DNA from: Lactobacillus amylolyticus DSM 11664
GTDB taxonomy: Bacteria; Bacillota; Bacilli; Lactobacillales; Lactobacillaceae
DNA length: 64,000 bases
Direction: 5' to 3'
Assembly (NCBI RefSeq): GCF_000178475.1
Contig: NZ_ADNY01000029.1
Coordinates: 1-64,000, forward strand
Part shown: positions 16,422 to 25,495 of the stretch, one piece after another
Layout: every line of letters begins with the position of its first letter
Numbering within the stretch: the stretch's first letter is position 1
Translations under genes and position numbers: made by a program
Notes under the pieces: model-generated
Databases searched by the model: none
What the model was told of the DNA's origin: nothing
The model's input: the letters and a program-made list of their open reading frames with translations, nothing else

Positions 16422-16461
16422 AGAAAAAAGAAGCTGCAGTCATTTACAGCTTCTTTTTAGA
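16422..16461 (-). terminator. Intrinsic terminator of gltX
   Basis: AAAAAGAAGCTGT-AAATG-ACTGCAGCTTCTTTTTT-type hairpin on the minus strand between gltX and cysS. Confidence 0.87.
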
Positions 16462-16479
16462 TTTTATGGTTTTAAAAAA

Positions 16480-17979
16480 TTAAAGACCATTCTCTTCCAT
16501 TTGCTTTAAGGTCAAGTCCAAGTGTTTAATTACCTTTTCCTTGCCTAAAAGTTCCATTGCTTCACCGATACCAGGGCCTACCATTGATCTAGTAGTAGCA
16601 ATTCTGATTGGCATAAACAACTTTCTACCCTTGATGCCAGTAGCACGACGAGTAGCTTGGATTGCATTCATGATTTGAACCGAAGTGAAGCGAGGAATCA
16701 AATCTAATTGCTTCTTGAATTCTTCAATTACTGGACGGGCATCGTCCTTCTTGATTTCCTCAAGTTCTTCATCTGACAGGTTTTCTGCATCAGTGAAGAA
16801 AATCTTTGCCATATCAACAATTTGTTTAGTATATGACATTTGAACTGAATAAATGTTTACCAATTGGCGAACCCATTCCATCTTTTCTGGTGTTGGATGT
16901 TCATCAACAAGGCCTGCTTCTTGCAAGTTGTTAAGTGCCAAATCAAGCAAGGTATCACGATCAGCCTTCTTGATATATTGGTTGTTAACCCATTCAAGCT
17001 TCTTTTGGTCAAAAGCGGCAGGTGATTTTGACAAACGTGAAGGATCAAATTGCTTAATAAATTCACGTTTGCTGAAGATTTCACTTTCACCCTTTGGTGA
17101 CCAGCCAAGAAGCGTAATGAAGTTAAACATGGCATCTGGCAAGTAGCCAAGGTCACGATATTGTTCAATGAATTGCAAAACTGATTCATCACGCTTTGAA
17201 AGCTTTTTACCAGTAGTAGCGTTAATAATCAAAGTCATGTGACCAAACTTAGGTGGCTTCCAGCCAAGTGCTTCATAAACAACTAATTGCTTAGGAGTGT
17301 TTGAAACGTGGTCATCACCACGAAGAACATGAGTAATCTTCATTAAGTGGTCATCAACAACAACGGCAAAGTTATAAGTTGGCATGCCATCACGCTTTTG
17401 AATAACAAAGTCGCCGCCGATAGTGTCTGATTCAAAGCTTAAGTGACCCTTAACGATATCGTCCCATTCATAAGTTTCCATTTCTGGAATATGAATACGA
17501 ACAACTGGCTTCAAGCCCTTTGCCTTGGCTTCATCTTGAGCCTTTTTAATTTCATCAGCAGTCATGCCTTCATATTCATAAGTGTAGTGAGGAGCAATGC
17601 CCATTGCACGTTGTTCTTCACGTTGAGCTTCAAGTTCTTCTTCAGTCTTGTAAGAATAGTAAGCTTTGCCTTCGTCAATCAATTGCTTGATGTATTTGTT
17701 ATAAATATCTTTTCTTTCTGATTGACGATATGGACCATAGTCTCCACCCTTATCAGGACCTTCGTCCCAGTCGATACCAAGCCAATGCAAGTTCTCCATC
17801 TGTGACTTTGAACCGCCTTTAACGTTACGCTTTTGGTCGGTATCTTCAATTCTTAAAACAAAAGTACCCTTATTGTGACGAGCGAATAAATAGTTAAAAA
17901 GTGCAGTACGTGCATTACCAATGTGTAAGTGACCAGTTGGACTTGGTGCATATCTTACACGAATCTTTTCTTTAGCCAA
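16480..17979 (-). CDS. gltX: Glutamyl-tRNA synthetase
   Basis: A 499-residue class I synthetase. [23 protein letters not shown] contains the HIGH motif (HIGN) and [13 protein letters not shown] the KMSKS equivalent. In organisms with GatCAB it also misacylates tRNA-Gln; whether this one is discriminating cannot be told by eye. The start is TTG at 17979, 8 nt after GAGG; the nearby ATG is out of frame and stops after four codons. Promoter TGTTACAAT (extended -10) lies just upstream. Confidence 0.96.
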   Translation of the reverse strand: MAKEKIRVRYAPSPTGHLHIGNARTALFNYLFARHNKGTFVLRIEDTDQKRNVKGGSKSQMENLHWLGIDWDEGPDKGGDYGPYRQSERKDIYNKYIKQLIDEGKAYYSYKTEEELEAQREEQRAMGIAPHYTYEYEGMTADEIKKAQDEAKAKGLKPVVRIHIPEMETYEWDDIVKGHLSFESDTIGGDFVIQKRDGMPTYNFAVVVDDHLMKITHVLRGDDHVSNTPKQLVVYEALGWKPPKFGHMTLIINATTGKKLSKRDESVLQFIEQYRDLGYLPDAMFNFITLLGWSPKGESEIFSKREFIKQFDPSRLSKSPAAFDQKKLEWVNNQYIKKADRDTLLDLALNNLQEAGLVDEHPTPEKMEWVRQLVNIYSVQMSYTKQIVDMAKIFFTDAENLSDEELEEIKKDDARPVIEEFKKQLDLIPRFTSVQIMNAIQATRRATGIKGRKLFMPIRIATTRSMVGPGIGEAMELLGKEKVIKHLDLTLKQMEENGL

Positions 17980-18054
17980 AATTCATGCCTCTTTCAAAAA
18001 TAATGGATTGTAACAGTATTAGTTTACGCGTAATAGACAAAAAGTTCAATCTTA

Positions 18055-19431
18055 CTAATTAAAAACTAACTTTAATGCTTGAGGGACGCTAGAAACAGGA
18101 ATAACTTCAATTCCATTATTCATTAAGCTTTTGCTGAGATTATGTCGTGGAATAAAAATTCGCTTAAACCCAACTTTTGCGGCCTCTTTTACTCGTGCTT
18201 CAATTTTATTGACTCTTCTTACTTCACCAGTCAAGCCAACTTCACCCACAAAGCAATCAGTCGGTTGAATCTCCTTGTCAGTATAGCTGGAAGCAACGGC
18301 CATGATTGCAGCCAAATCAATCGCAGGCTCACTAAGACAAATACCACCGGTAGCAGTTAAGTAAACATCTTGATTCTGCAGCATTAAGTTACCTCGTTTT
18401 TCAAGAACAGCCAGAAGAAGAGCTGCACGATTATAGTCAATTCCCGACGTCGTTCTTTTAGCATAACCAAAAGCGGTCGGAGTAACCAAAGCCTGAATTT
18501 CTGCGAGCAGCGGCCTTGTTCCTTCAAGCGAAACTACTACCGCCGATCCGGTTGATTGCGGCAAACGCTGATCAAGAAAAATTGAAGATGTATTGGTAAC
18601 TTCTCTTAAGCCACCGTTTTCCATTTCAAACATCCCAATTTCATTCGCAGCGCCAAAACGGTTTTTAACAGAATGCAAAATCCGGTATGAATGGTGTTCA
18701 TCCCCTTCAAAGTAAAGGACTGTATCTACCATATGTTCCAAGATTTTCGGCCCAGCGATTGCACCTTCCTTGGTAACATGCCCAATAACAAAAACCGTAA
18801 TGGCATCCATTTTAGCGATCTTCATTAGTTCACTGGTAACCTCACGGACCTGTGAAGCTGAACCAGTCATTGAATCTAAACTTGGTTCATTCATCGTTTG
18901 AATTGAATCAATAACCACAAAATCTGGTTTAATATCATCAATGGTTTCTCTGATATCATGCATGTCGGTTTCTGGATAAAGCAGCATTTGACTTTGACCA
19001 ACGCCTAGGCGGTCTGCCCGCAATTTAATTTGATTTGCCGACTCTTCACCTGAAACATAGAGAACTTTATATTTTTTGGATAAATCGCTCATAATTTGCA
19101 GCATCAGAGTAGACTTGCCGATTCCTGGATCGCCGCCGATTAAGACTAATGATCCTGGCACAATTCCTCCGCCCAAAACGCGGTTTAATTCTTCTGATTC
19201 AGTTGGAATTCGGTTTTCCTTTTCAGCCTTTACTTTTTCCAAATTGACCGGTTCATTAATCCCTGTCTTTTTAATTAATTGACTAGGCGCTGCTTTAGCT
19301 GAATGCTTTTGAACTTCTTGCGTTTCTTTTTCAAATTGATTCCATGCTCCGCAGTTAGGACAGCGACCCAAATAAGATGCTGAAATATAGCCGCATGAAC
19401 GACATTTATATTGTGTTTTTACCCTTGCCAT
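18055..19431 (-). CDS. radA: DNA repair protein RadA (Sms)
   Basis: A 458-residue RecA-like helicase that helps branch migration in recombination and natural transformation. In order: zinc finger CRSCGYISASYLGRCPNCG (residues 10-28), Walker A GGDPGIGKST, Walker B VVIDSIQTM, the RadA KNRFG motif in SVKNRFGAANEIG, and a Lon-like C-terminal domain. The start ATG overlaps the dut stop by one base, so dut-radA are coupled. Confidence 0.97.
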   Translation of the reverse strand: MARVKTQYKCRSCGYISASYLGRCPNCGAWNQFEKETQEVQKHSAKAAPSQLIKKTGINEPVNLEKVKAEKENRIPTESEELNRVLGGGIVPGSLVLIGGDPGIGKSTLMLQIMSDLSKKYKVLYVSGEESANQIKLRADRLGVGQSQMLLYPETDMHDIRETIDDIKPDFVVIDSIQTMNEPSLDSMTGSASQVREVTSELMKIAKMDAITVFVIGHVTKEGAIAGPKILEHMVDTVLYFEGDEHHSYRILHSVKNRFGAANEIGMFEMENGGLREVTNTSSIFLDQRLPQSTGSAVVVSLEGTRPLLAEIQALVTPTAFGYAKRTTSGIDYNRAALLLAVLEKRGNLMLQNQDVYLTATGGICLSEPAIDLAAIMAVASSYTDKEIQPTDCFVGEVGLTGEVRRVNKIEARVKEAAKVGFKRIFIPRHNLSKSLMNNGIEVIPVSSVPQALKLVFN

Positions 19432-19982
19432 TAATGCCCCTCATTCTCATTAGTTGATCCAAAACCACTGATTCTCTGACGATCAATTGGATCATCATCA
19501 TCAGTTTTTAGATATTTCATAAAAATACCTTGTGCAATTCGATCTCCCTTGTGAATATGAAGCGGACGAACGCCGTAGTTGATCATTTGCACAAAAATTT
19601 CGCCTTCATTTTTTGGATTATCGTAGTAATCTGCATCAATTACGCCAATTCCATTTGGCAAACTAAGATTGCGCTTGAAGGTGTTGGAGGAACGGTTAGC
19701 CAAAATAAGCACCTCATCTTCAGGCATGTAAGCTTTTAAGCCTGTAGGAACTAAAATTGGCTTTAACAATTTTTCTGCCATTTCATAGTCACGTTCAAAA
19801 ATTTGATGGCCGTTTCTAATCAACCGAAAGATTCTTACAAAATTTAACCGCCAAATACTTGGAATTGTAATATCTTCGGCTGCTTCAAGATCATAGCCGG
19901 CACTAGCTAAAGTCTGCCGTCTTGGCAAATTAATTCCTTGATCTTGATAATTAGAAACAACTTCAAAGCCACGTATTTTCAT
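19431..19982 (-). CDS. dut: dUTP diphosphatase
   Basis: A 183-residue trimeric-type dUTPase that removes dUTP and supplies dUMP. Motif I SAGYDLEAAEDI, motif II ANRSSN, motif III NGIGVIDADYYDN (catalytic Asp), motif IV GDRIAQGIF and motif V GFGSTNE are present. An extra segment of roughly 30 residues (WRLNFVRIFRLIRNGHQIFE) separates motifs I and II, making it longer than the usual 145-150 residues. It is first in the dut-radA pair. Confidence 0.92.
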   Translation of the reverse strand: MKIRGFEVVSNYQDQGINLPRRQTLASAGYDLEAAEDITIPSIWRLNFVRIFRLIRNGHQIFERDYEMAEKLLKPILVPTGLKAYMPEDEVLILANRSSNTFKRNLSLPNGIGVIDADYYDNPKNEGEIFVQMINYGVRPLHIHKGDRIAQGIFMKYLKTDDDDPIDRQRISGFGSTNENEGH

Positions 19983-20122
19983 CTTTAAAAAACTCCATCA
20001 TTTATTACTTTTATTTTGCTAGGTATCTATTTTACAATGTTTTATTGAAAGCAAAAAGAATTTATTCCTCTATCTATTAAATACGTAAAAAAATCTCTTT
20101 TTACCGTCAAAAGGAAAATAAA

Positions 20123-20419
20123 ATGACTATCCCAACAAAAAAATATTTCACACGTAAAAACGACAACGATATAATCACATCTCGGACCGATCTCGATTTA
20201 ATTGAGCGAAAGGACGAGACCGTTTGGATTATGAATCATCTATTTCTTAATCCTGAACAACATGATCAACATGAAATTTCACTTATAATGCATGATGTAG
20301 TTGTCTTTGTCCAAGAAAGTGAAAAAAAGATTTGGCCATTGGATCCAATTGCAATTAAATATTTCAAACAGCATCCCGAATTAGAAGCCATATGGTACAA
20401 CAAACCATTTAATTTTTAA
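20123..20419 (+). CDS. Hypothetical protein, unknown function
   Basis: A 98-residue soluble protein, MTIPTKKYFTRKNDNDIITS to WYNKPFNF, with no signal peptide, membrane helix or metal motif that I recognise. It contains many charged residues and a WPLDPIAIKYFKQHPELEAIWYN end. AAAGGAAAATAAA precedes the ATG, and a hairpin follows the stop, so it looks like a real single gene. It is transcribed away from dut and toward pepC. Confidence 0.65.
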   Translation: MTIPTKKYFTRKNDNDIITSRTDLDLIERKDETVWIMNHLFLNPEQHDQHEISLIMHDVVVFVQESEKKIWPLDPIAIKYFKQHPELEAIWYNKPFNF

Positions 20420-20447
20420 GCGCCTTCATGGACGCTTCTTTTTTTAT
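20418..20447 (+). terminator. Terminator after the 20123-20419 gene
   Basis: AAGCG-loop-CGCTT hairpin with a TTCTTTTTTTAT tail on the plus strand; the stem is short. Confidence 0.65.
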
Positions 20448-20499
20448 AGGATAAAATAGGAATTGATTAAATGTTGATTAAATCTCTAAGGAGGAAAAT

Positions 20500-21849
20500 A
20501 TGGCAAAAGAAATTTCTAGTGATATCATTGCTAAATTTGAAAATGACTTAACTAACCACCCTGCTGCCAAAGTTGCTAGCCGGGCCGCTCAAGAAAACGG
20601 TATTTTTAAAGCAAGTCAAGACTTGCAAACTAAGATTGATTTAGACCCAACTTTCTCAATCGAAATCGATACTGGCAAACCTGCTGACCAAAAGCAATCT
20701 GGCCGTTGCTGGATGTTCAGTGCTTTGAACACCATGCGTCACCCATTGCAAAAGAAGTTCAAGTTAAAGGACTTTGAATTGTCACAAAACTACACTAACT
20801 TCTGGGATAAGTTCGAAAAATCCAATTGGTTCTTTGAAAATGTTATTGCAACTGCCGATAAAGATTTAGGTGATCGCAAGGTTTCATTCTTATTTGCTAC
20901 CCCACAACAAGACGGTGGGCAATGGGACATGCTCTGTGGCATTATTGAAAAATACGGTATTGTTCCTAAGAGCGTTTATCCAGAAACTGCCAACTCAAAC
21001 AACTCAAGTGCATTAAATGACACTTTGAATACTTTGCTTCGCAAAGATGGTCTTGAATTGCGCAAATTGGTTAATGATGGCAAATCTAAAGACGAAGTCG
21101 AAAAGCGCAAGGAAGAAATGTTAAACGATGTCTTCCGCGTTCTTTCAATTTCTCTTGGCGTTCCACCAAAGAAGTTCAACTTTGAATACCGTGACGACGA
21201 CAAGAATTACCACATTGATAAGGACATTACTCCAAAGGAATTCTTTGATAAATACGTGGGCATGGATCTTGAAAACCACATTTCCACAATCAATGCTCCA
21301 ACTGCTGACAAACCTTTCCACAAAGTATTCTCAGTTGAATACTTAGGAAACATTGAAGGCGGTCGTCAAGTTCGTCACTTAAACTTGAAAGTAGACGAAA
21401 TGAAGGACTTGATCATCAAGCAATTAAAGAGCGGCGAAGTTGTTTGGTTTGGTTCAAATGTTGTTAAGGATTCTGAACGTAAGGCCGGTCTTCTTGATAC
21501 TGCACTTTACAGACGCGATGAATTATTTGATGTTGACTTTTCAATGTCTAAGGCTGAAATGCTTGATTCTGGCGAAAGCATGATGGACCACGCAATGGTA
21601 ATCACCGGTGTTGATATCGTAGATGGCAAGCCAACTAAGTGGAAGATTGAAAACTCATGGGGTGACAAGCCTGGATTCAAAGGTTACTTTGTTATGAGTG
21701 ATAAGTGGTTTGATTCATTTGTTTATCAAGCAGTTATCAACAAGAAGTTCTTGCCAGATGACTTAAAGAAAGCCTACGACGAAGGCAAGAAGAATCCCAT
21801 TCAATTATTGCCATGGGACCCAATGGGTGCTTTAGCCTTTAAGTACTAA
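20500..21849 (+). CDS. pepC: Aminopeptidase C (bleomycin hydrolase family, C1B)
   Basis: A 449-residue cytoplasmic cysteine peptidase. The catalytic Cys lies in QKQSGRCWMFSALN (near residue 71), the His in MMDHAMVITGVD and the Asn in WKIENSWGDKPG. PepC forms hexamers with the active sites facing an inner cavity and cleaves N-terminal residues from peptides released from milk or host proteins. The C-terminus LPWDPMGALAFKY blocks the cleft, as in the family. AAGGAGGAAAAT precedes the ATG. The codon choice looks highly biased, fitting strong expression. Confidence 0.97.
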   Translation: MAKEISSDIIAKFENDLTNHPAAKVASRAAQENGIFKASQDLQTKIDLDPTFSIEIDTGKPADQKQSGRCWMFSALNTMRHPLQKKFKLKDFELSQNYTNFWDKFEKSNWFFENVIATADKDLGDRKVSFLFATPQQDGGQWDMLCGIIEKYGIVPKSVYPETANSNNSSALNDTLNTLLRKDGLELRKLVNDGKSKDEVEKRKEEMLNDVFRVLSISLGVPPKKFNFEYRDDDKNYHIDKDITPKEFFDKYVGMDLENHISTINAPTADKPFHKVFSVEYLGNIEGGRQVRHLNLKVDEMKDLIIKQLKSGEVVWFGSNVVKDSERKAGLLDTALYRRDELFDVDFSMSKAEMLDSGESMMDHAMVITGVDIVDGKPTKWKIENSWGDKPGFKGYFVMSDKWFDSFVYQAVINKKFLPDDLKKAYDEGKKNPIQLLPWDPMGALAFKY

Positions 21850-21862
21850 TAAAATATTTTTC

Positions 21863-21903
21863 AACAAAAAAGAAGTTGCTCTTGTGAGTAACTTCTTTTT
21901 TTA
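21863..21903. terminator. Bidirectional terminator between pepC and the PNK-like gene
   Basis: AAAAAAGAAGTT-stem-AACTTCTTTTTTT hairpin. It serves pepC on the plus strand and overlaps the stop of the converging gene at 21901. Confidence 0.87.
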
Positions 21904-22836
21904 CCAAATATGCAGCAATCTTGTCGGATCAAGCTTGCTCAAATTGAATTGATGAACATGTTGTTCACGATTTTCTGGGAATTCTTTTAAATAATCAGCA
22001 ACATTATATAGCCCCGTATTATAGGACCAAACACCGTGAACCTTATGAATTGGATCCAACATTTCGTTTCTAATCGGATACGCTGAAATCAAAAAGTGCT
22101 TGTGATGAAATTTAAAAACAAAATAAGGCAATTTAAATTCTTTCACAGCTTCATCACGAGTTTTCGCAATCGTAACCACATTTCGATAAGTACCATATTT
22201 TTCTGTGAATTTGTTGTTGAAAGAAAAATAAAAATTCGAGATATGCACATGTGGAAAATCTTCTTCCGCAACTTGATCAGGAACTGCAATCACATGAAAA
22301 TAACGATCAAGATTGCTTTCACGTTGCGAAAGAGCCTTTTCCATTTGACTTGGAACAATTCCATGTGCCCATTCTGGAACCTCGGGATGGGCTTCATACG
22401 AACGATACATTTGTTTAATTACTTCGGGCTTTACCCAATCATAATGCATTCTGATTTGATTGCGTTTTAATAAGCTCTCCAAAGTATTATGCTGCATCAG
22501 GTCAATAACGAATAATTCGTAATGATACTTATCAACCCATGGCTTGAAATGCTCGATTTCACTAGGAACAATATGGGTCCCATCTACAATTACTGTTTCG
22601 CCATAAGACATCTTATGTTCGACCAAATTGTCGACCATTTTTTGCATCTGCACAGTTACATGACGCGGGATCACCTGGTGTAAATAATCGGCTTCCTCTT
22701 GATAATATACAGTTAAATCCGCCAATAATAACCGAATTTGATCACGACTGATCGCATATGGTTGTAAGTGATGACGGGCAATAAAAGAAGATTTACCAGA
22801 GCCAGGTGCGCCTCTCAATAAAAATATTTTACGCAT
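21901..22836 (-). CDS. P-loop kinase resembling T4 polynucleotide kinase, with an uncharacterised C-terminal domain
   Basis: A 311-residue protein. Residues 1-150 are a P-loop kinase domain: Walker A RGAPGSGKSSF, SRDQIR (the family's R-D-x-x-R substrate loop), VIVDGTHIVPSE and a lid segment LLKRNQIR. This order matches the 5'-kinase of T4 Pnkp, which phosphorylates RNA or DNA ends. Residues 150-311 (HVHISNFYFSFNNKF, FVFKFHHKHFLISAYP, GVWSYNTGLYNVADYL) match no domain I know and contain no visible phosphatase or ligase motif. It has its own start region and shares a terminator with pepC. The substrate is unproven. Confidence 0.6.
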   Translation of the reverse strand: MRKIFLLRGAPGSGKSSFIARHHLQPYAISRDQIRLLLADLTVYYQEEADYLHQVIPRHVTVQMQKMVDNLVEHKMSYGETVIVDGTHIVPSEIEHFKPWVDKYHYELFVIDLMQHNTLESLLKRNQIRMHYDWVKPEVIKQMYRSYEAHPEVPEWAHGIVPSQMEKALSQRESNLDRYFHVIAVPDQVAEEDFPHVHISNFYFSFNNKFTEKYGTYRNVVTIAKTRDEAVKEFKLPYFVFKFHHKHFLISAYPIRNEMLDPIHKVHGVWSYNTGLYNVADYLKEFPENREQHVHQFNLSKLDPTRLLHIW

Positions 22837-22916
22837 GCCAAATACTCCAAACTATAAATAATAATTAATTCGTAATAAATTTTACCATAATTGTGACCCA
22901 TTCCATGAATCAGAGC

Positions 22917-22943
22917 ATTAAAAAAGTGTGCAAGCGCACACTA
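22917..22943 (-). terminator. Intrinsic terminator of gpmA
   Basis: AGTGTGCGCTTGCACACTTTTTT on the minus strand, overlapping the end of the gpmA reading frame. Confidence 0.87.
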
Positions 22944-23618
22944 ATTTAAAATTTGTTTATCTATAATTCTCATATCGTCATTCATTGTGTAAATAATTGG
23001 CTCCGCGTTAGGAACTTCCAATTTTACAATGTCATGGTCATTAATACCTTCAAGTTTTTTGATTAATGCACGCAAACTTGAACCATGAGCAACAATTAAT
23101 TGATCCTCCCCACGCATCATCCTTGAAGCAACTTCGTCATAATAATATGGCATTAAACGCAACTGAGTCTGATGCAAACTTTCTGCACGTGGCATTAAAT
23201 GTTGATCGCATAAACGATAACGACGATCAACAATCGGCGATCCTTGCTTAGGCGGAACGGAATCAAAACTCCGCCGCCACATTAGGACTTGCTCTACGCC
23301 AAAGACCTTGCGCGAGATGTCCTTGTTAAGGCCCCTTAAAGCGCCATAGTGGCGTTCATTTAGGCGCCATGTCTTAGTGATCGGCAAATACAAAAAGTTG
23401 CACACATCGGCTACAATATTGGCTGTGACAATTGCCCGCGACAAAACCGAAGTATGGATATGCGTGGGATGAAAATCAGAGATTTGGTTAATTAAGCATC
23501 CTGCTTTGCGTGCCTGCTGCTCTCCTTTTTTGGTTAATGGTACATCATTCCAGCCAGTATACACATTAGCGGCATTAGCTACACTTTCTCCATGTCTAAC
23601 TAAAACTAATTTGACCAT
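22941..23618 (-). CDS. 2,3-bisphosphoglycerate-dependent phosphoglycerate mutase-like protein
   Basis: A 225-residue member of the histidine phosphatase superfamily. LVRHGESVANAANVYTGWNDVPLT (phospho-His11 in RHG), LNERHYGALRGLNK and VAHGSSLRALIKKLEG are the dPGM signatures. Compared with housekeeping GpmA, the third motif reads AHGSSLRA rather than AHGNSLRA, and the middle is divergent, so this may be a second mutase or a phosphatase with altered substrate. It starts 9 nt before the next small gene ends. Confidence 0.75.
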   Translation of the reverse strand: MVKLVLVRHGESVANAANVYTGWNDVPLTKKGEQQARKAGCLINQISDFHPTHIHTSVLSRAIVTANIVADVCNFLYLPITKTWRLNERHYGALRGLNKDISRKVFGVEQVLMWRRSFDSVPPKQGSPIVDRRYRLCDQHLMPRAESLHQTQLRLMPYYYDEVASRMMRGEDQLIVAHGSSLRALIKKLEGINDHDIVKLEVPNAEPIIYTMNDDMRIIDKQILN

Positions 23619-23627
23619 TTTATCCCC

Positions 23628-23819
23628 TTAAATAAAATTACACAGCTTCATAATCAGCATGACTATGCCGCCGACAGTAAAGATCACACCTAAAATCGTA
23701 AAAGCTCTTAAGCCGGCTTTATTTGTTGGTTGATGTCGTCGGTTATAAGCATAGGACAAATCATACAAACCGACAATAATTACGATAATTGCTGTAAAAA
23801 TATTAACTCCATTTTTCAT
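23628..23819 (-). CDS. Small two-helix membrane protein, function unknown
   Basis: A 63-residue protein with two hydrophobic segments (IFTAIIVIIVGLYDLSYAY and AFTILGVIFTVGGIVMLIM) joined by a basic loop RRHQPTNKAG. I do not recognise the family. It lies 8 nt from the CDF transporter stop on one side and 9 nt from the mutase start on the other, suggesting one transcript CDF-small protein-mutase. Confidence 0.6.
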   Translation of the reverse strand: MKNGVNIFTAIIVIIVGLYDLSYAYNRRHQPTNKAGLRAFTILGVIFTVGGIVMLIMKLCNFI

Positions 23820-23827
23820 TTTCGCAC

Positions 23828-24724
23828 CTAATTTTCCTTGCCCCGTTCAACAATCATTTTATCATTTCGACCACGCTCGCATTCTTCTTGCAAGTTAATA
23901 TGGTTGACCCCTAACTGATCTTTTAATTCTCGTCCAATTCTTTGACAAAGATCTTCAAATTCACCACAAGTCAAGTTCTTATCCACATTCAAATGGGCAT
24001 CCAGCATTATGTAATCGTCACTATAACGCCAAATATGGACATGGTGAATATTTTTAACTTCTGGATAGCTCAGAACAATCTGATTAATTTTCTTCAGGTC
24101 GATGTCTGGATTTGATTCCATCAGAACGTTTGTCGCTTTCATCGTAATTTCGTAAGCTTCATGCAAAACAAACAATGAGACCAGCATAGTTAAAATAGGG
24201 TCTAGCCAATCAATCTTCCAAAAGTAAATAAAACTGGCCCCAATCACAACCGCTAAACTGGACAAGGCATCACTCATCATATGCACAAAAGTTGAACGTA
24301 CATTTAAGTTTCCTTTAGCATCCCGATGCATAGCAAACATAGAAATAAAATTAGCAATTAACCCAATTAAGGCAACGACTAGCATTACGCCACCTTTAAT
24401 ATGTTCAGGGTTCCAAAAACGTTCGATTGCTTCAATAAAAAGGACAAGACTGATAACAATCAAAATGACGCCATTAGTAAAAGCGACTAAAGTTTCGGCC
24501 CGTTGATAACCAAAAGTCTTATTTTTATTGCGGTTTCTTTTACTAATCAAATGAGCAACAAAAGACAAAACGATCGCACCAACATCGCTTAAATTATGCA
24601 CTGCATCCGAAAGCAAAGATAATGAGCCAGAAATAATTCCACCGAAGAATTCCGCAATCGTAATGATTACATTCAACAAAGTAACAAAAACATAGCGTTT
24701 TGTAGTCCGATCTTGTTTATCCAT
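23828..24724 (-). CDS. Cation diffusion facilitator family transporter (CzcD-like)
   Basis: A 298-residue CDF exporter for Zn2+ or related divalent cations by proton antiport. Six helices are predicted; the metal site is seen as LLSDAVHNLSDVGA (helix 2, HxxxD) and FVHMMSDALSSLAV (helix 5, HxxxD). The cytoplasmic domain carries NIHHVHIWRY. The ATG at 24724 (MDKQDRTTKRY) has GAAAGGAAA upstream; an in-frame ATG 15 codons earlier would start within the upstream terminator. Metal specificity cannot be assigned. Confidence 0.88.
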   Translation of the reverse strand: MDKQDRTTKRYVFVTLLNVIITIAEFFGGIISGSLSLLSDAVHNLSDVGAIVLSFVAHLISKRNRNKNKTFGYQRAETLVAFTNGVILIVISLVLFIEAIERFWNPEHIKGGVMLVVALIGLIANFISMFAMHRDAKGNLNVRSTFVHMMSDALSSLAVVIGASFIYFWKIDWLDPILTMLVSLFVLHEAYEITMKATNVLMESNPDIDLKKINQIVLSYPEVKNIHHVHIWRYSDDYIMLDAHLNVDKNLTCGEFEDLCQRIGRELKDQLGVNHINLQEECERGRNDKMIVERGKEN

Positions 24725-24753
24725 AAATATTTTCCTTTCGCCTATCCAGTTTA

Positions 24754-24788
24754 CCAAAAAAAGCCCCACTTCTGCAGTAGGACTTTTT
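24754..24788 (-). terminator. Intrinsic terminator upstream of the CDF gene
   Basis: AAAAAGTCCTACTGCAGAAGTGGGGCTTTTTTT on the minus strand, right after the histidine phosphatase gene. Confidence 0.82.
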
Positions 24789-25467
24789 ATAAACTTTCAG
24801 CATTTCGATTATAGTCGATAATTTCAAAGCGACCATCATCATGAAGCAATCCGCGAGTAACGCTGCCGTTATCTGGAAATGGAATATCATGGTAGCCATC
24901 GCTTTTCTTCCAATATTTGATTGTTAAGGTTTTAATAAAATCACCATGGGAAACAAGCAAAACACGCTCTTCATCCTTTGTTAATTCATGAAGATTCTGG
25001 ATTCCCCTTTTCATTCGTTCATCCAGTTCTTGTTTATTTTCTGCTAAATGACGTGGATCAGCTTCTTTGGTTGCTTCTCTGAACTTTTCTAGACCAAGCT
25101 GATTAATAATTTTTTGCACATTGGTTCCGTAGCCTATTCCCGCTGTCTTAGCGATTTGTGCCCAGGTTTTATTGATATTGTCGCCTTCAAAACTACCGAA
25201 GAAAACCTCTCTAAACTCTGGCAATTTTCTAATTTTTCCTATTTGAGAAACAGTATTTGCATTCTTCATCAAATGAACAGTATCAATTGCCCTTTTTAAA
25301 TCGGATGAATACATATTATCAAAGTGTACTTGTGCTAACGCTCTAGCTGTGCGTTTTAAATCATCAATTCCCTTGACCGTTAATGGAGAATCGCACCAAC
25401 CTTGAACTTTATTCAGCTGATTAAACATTGTTTCTCCATGCCGAACTAAATAAACTTCTGTAGTCAA
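24787..25467 (-). CDS. Histidine phosphatase family protein (phosphoglycerate mutase-like)
   Basis: A 226-residue cytoplasmic protein with the superfamily motifs LVRHGETMFNQLNKVQGWCDSPLT (catalytic His), YSSDLKRAIDTVHLM, FREVFFGSFEG and LLVSHGDFIKTL (second His). The EVFFGSFEG motif and variable insert point to a broad-specificity phosphatase rather than a glycolytic mutase. No ribosome-binding site is striking except GGGGGGAG before the ATG, which is strong. It lies alone behind the decayed TauE/SafE gene. Confidence 0.82.
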   Translation of the reverse strand: MTTEVYLVRHGETMFNQLNKVQGWCDSPLTVKGIDDLKRTARALAQVHFDNMYSSDLKRAIDTVHLMKNANTVSQIGKIRKLPEFREVFFGSFEGDNINKTWAQIAKTAGIGYGTNVQKIINQLGLEKFREATKEADPRHLAENKQELDERMKRGIQNLHELTKDEERVLLVSHGDFIKTLTIKYWKKSDGYHDIPFPDNGSVTRGLLHDDGRFEIIDYNRNAESL

Positions 25468-25495
25468 TAAAATTCTCCCCCCTTTAGATTTACAG

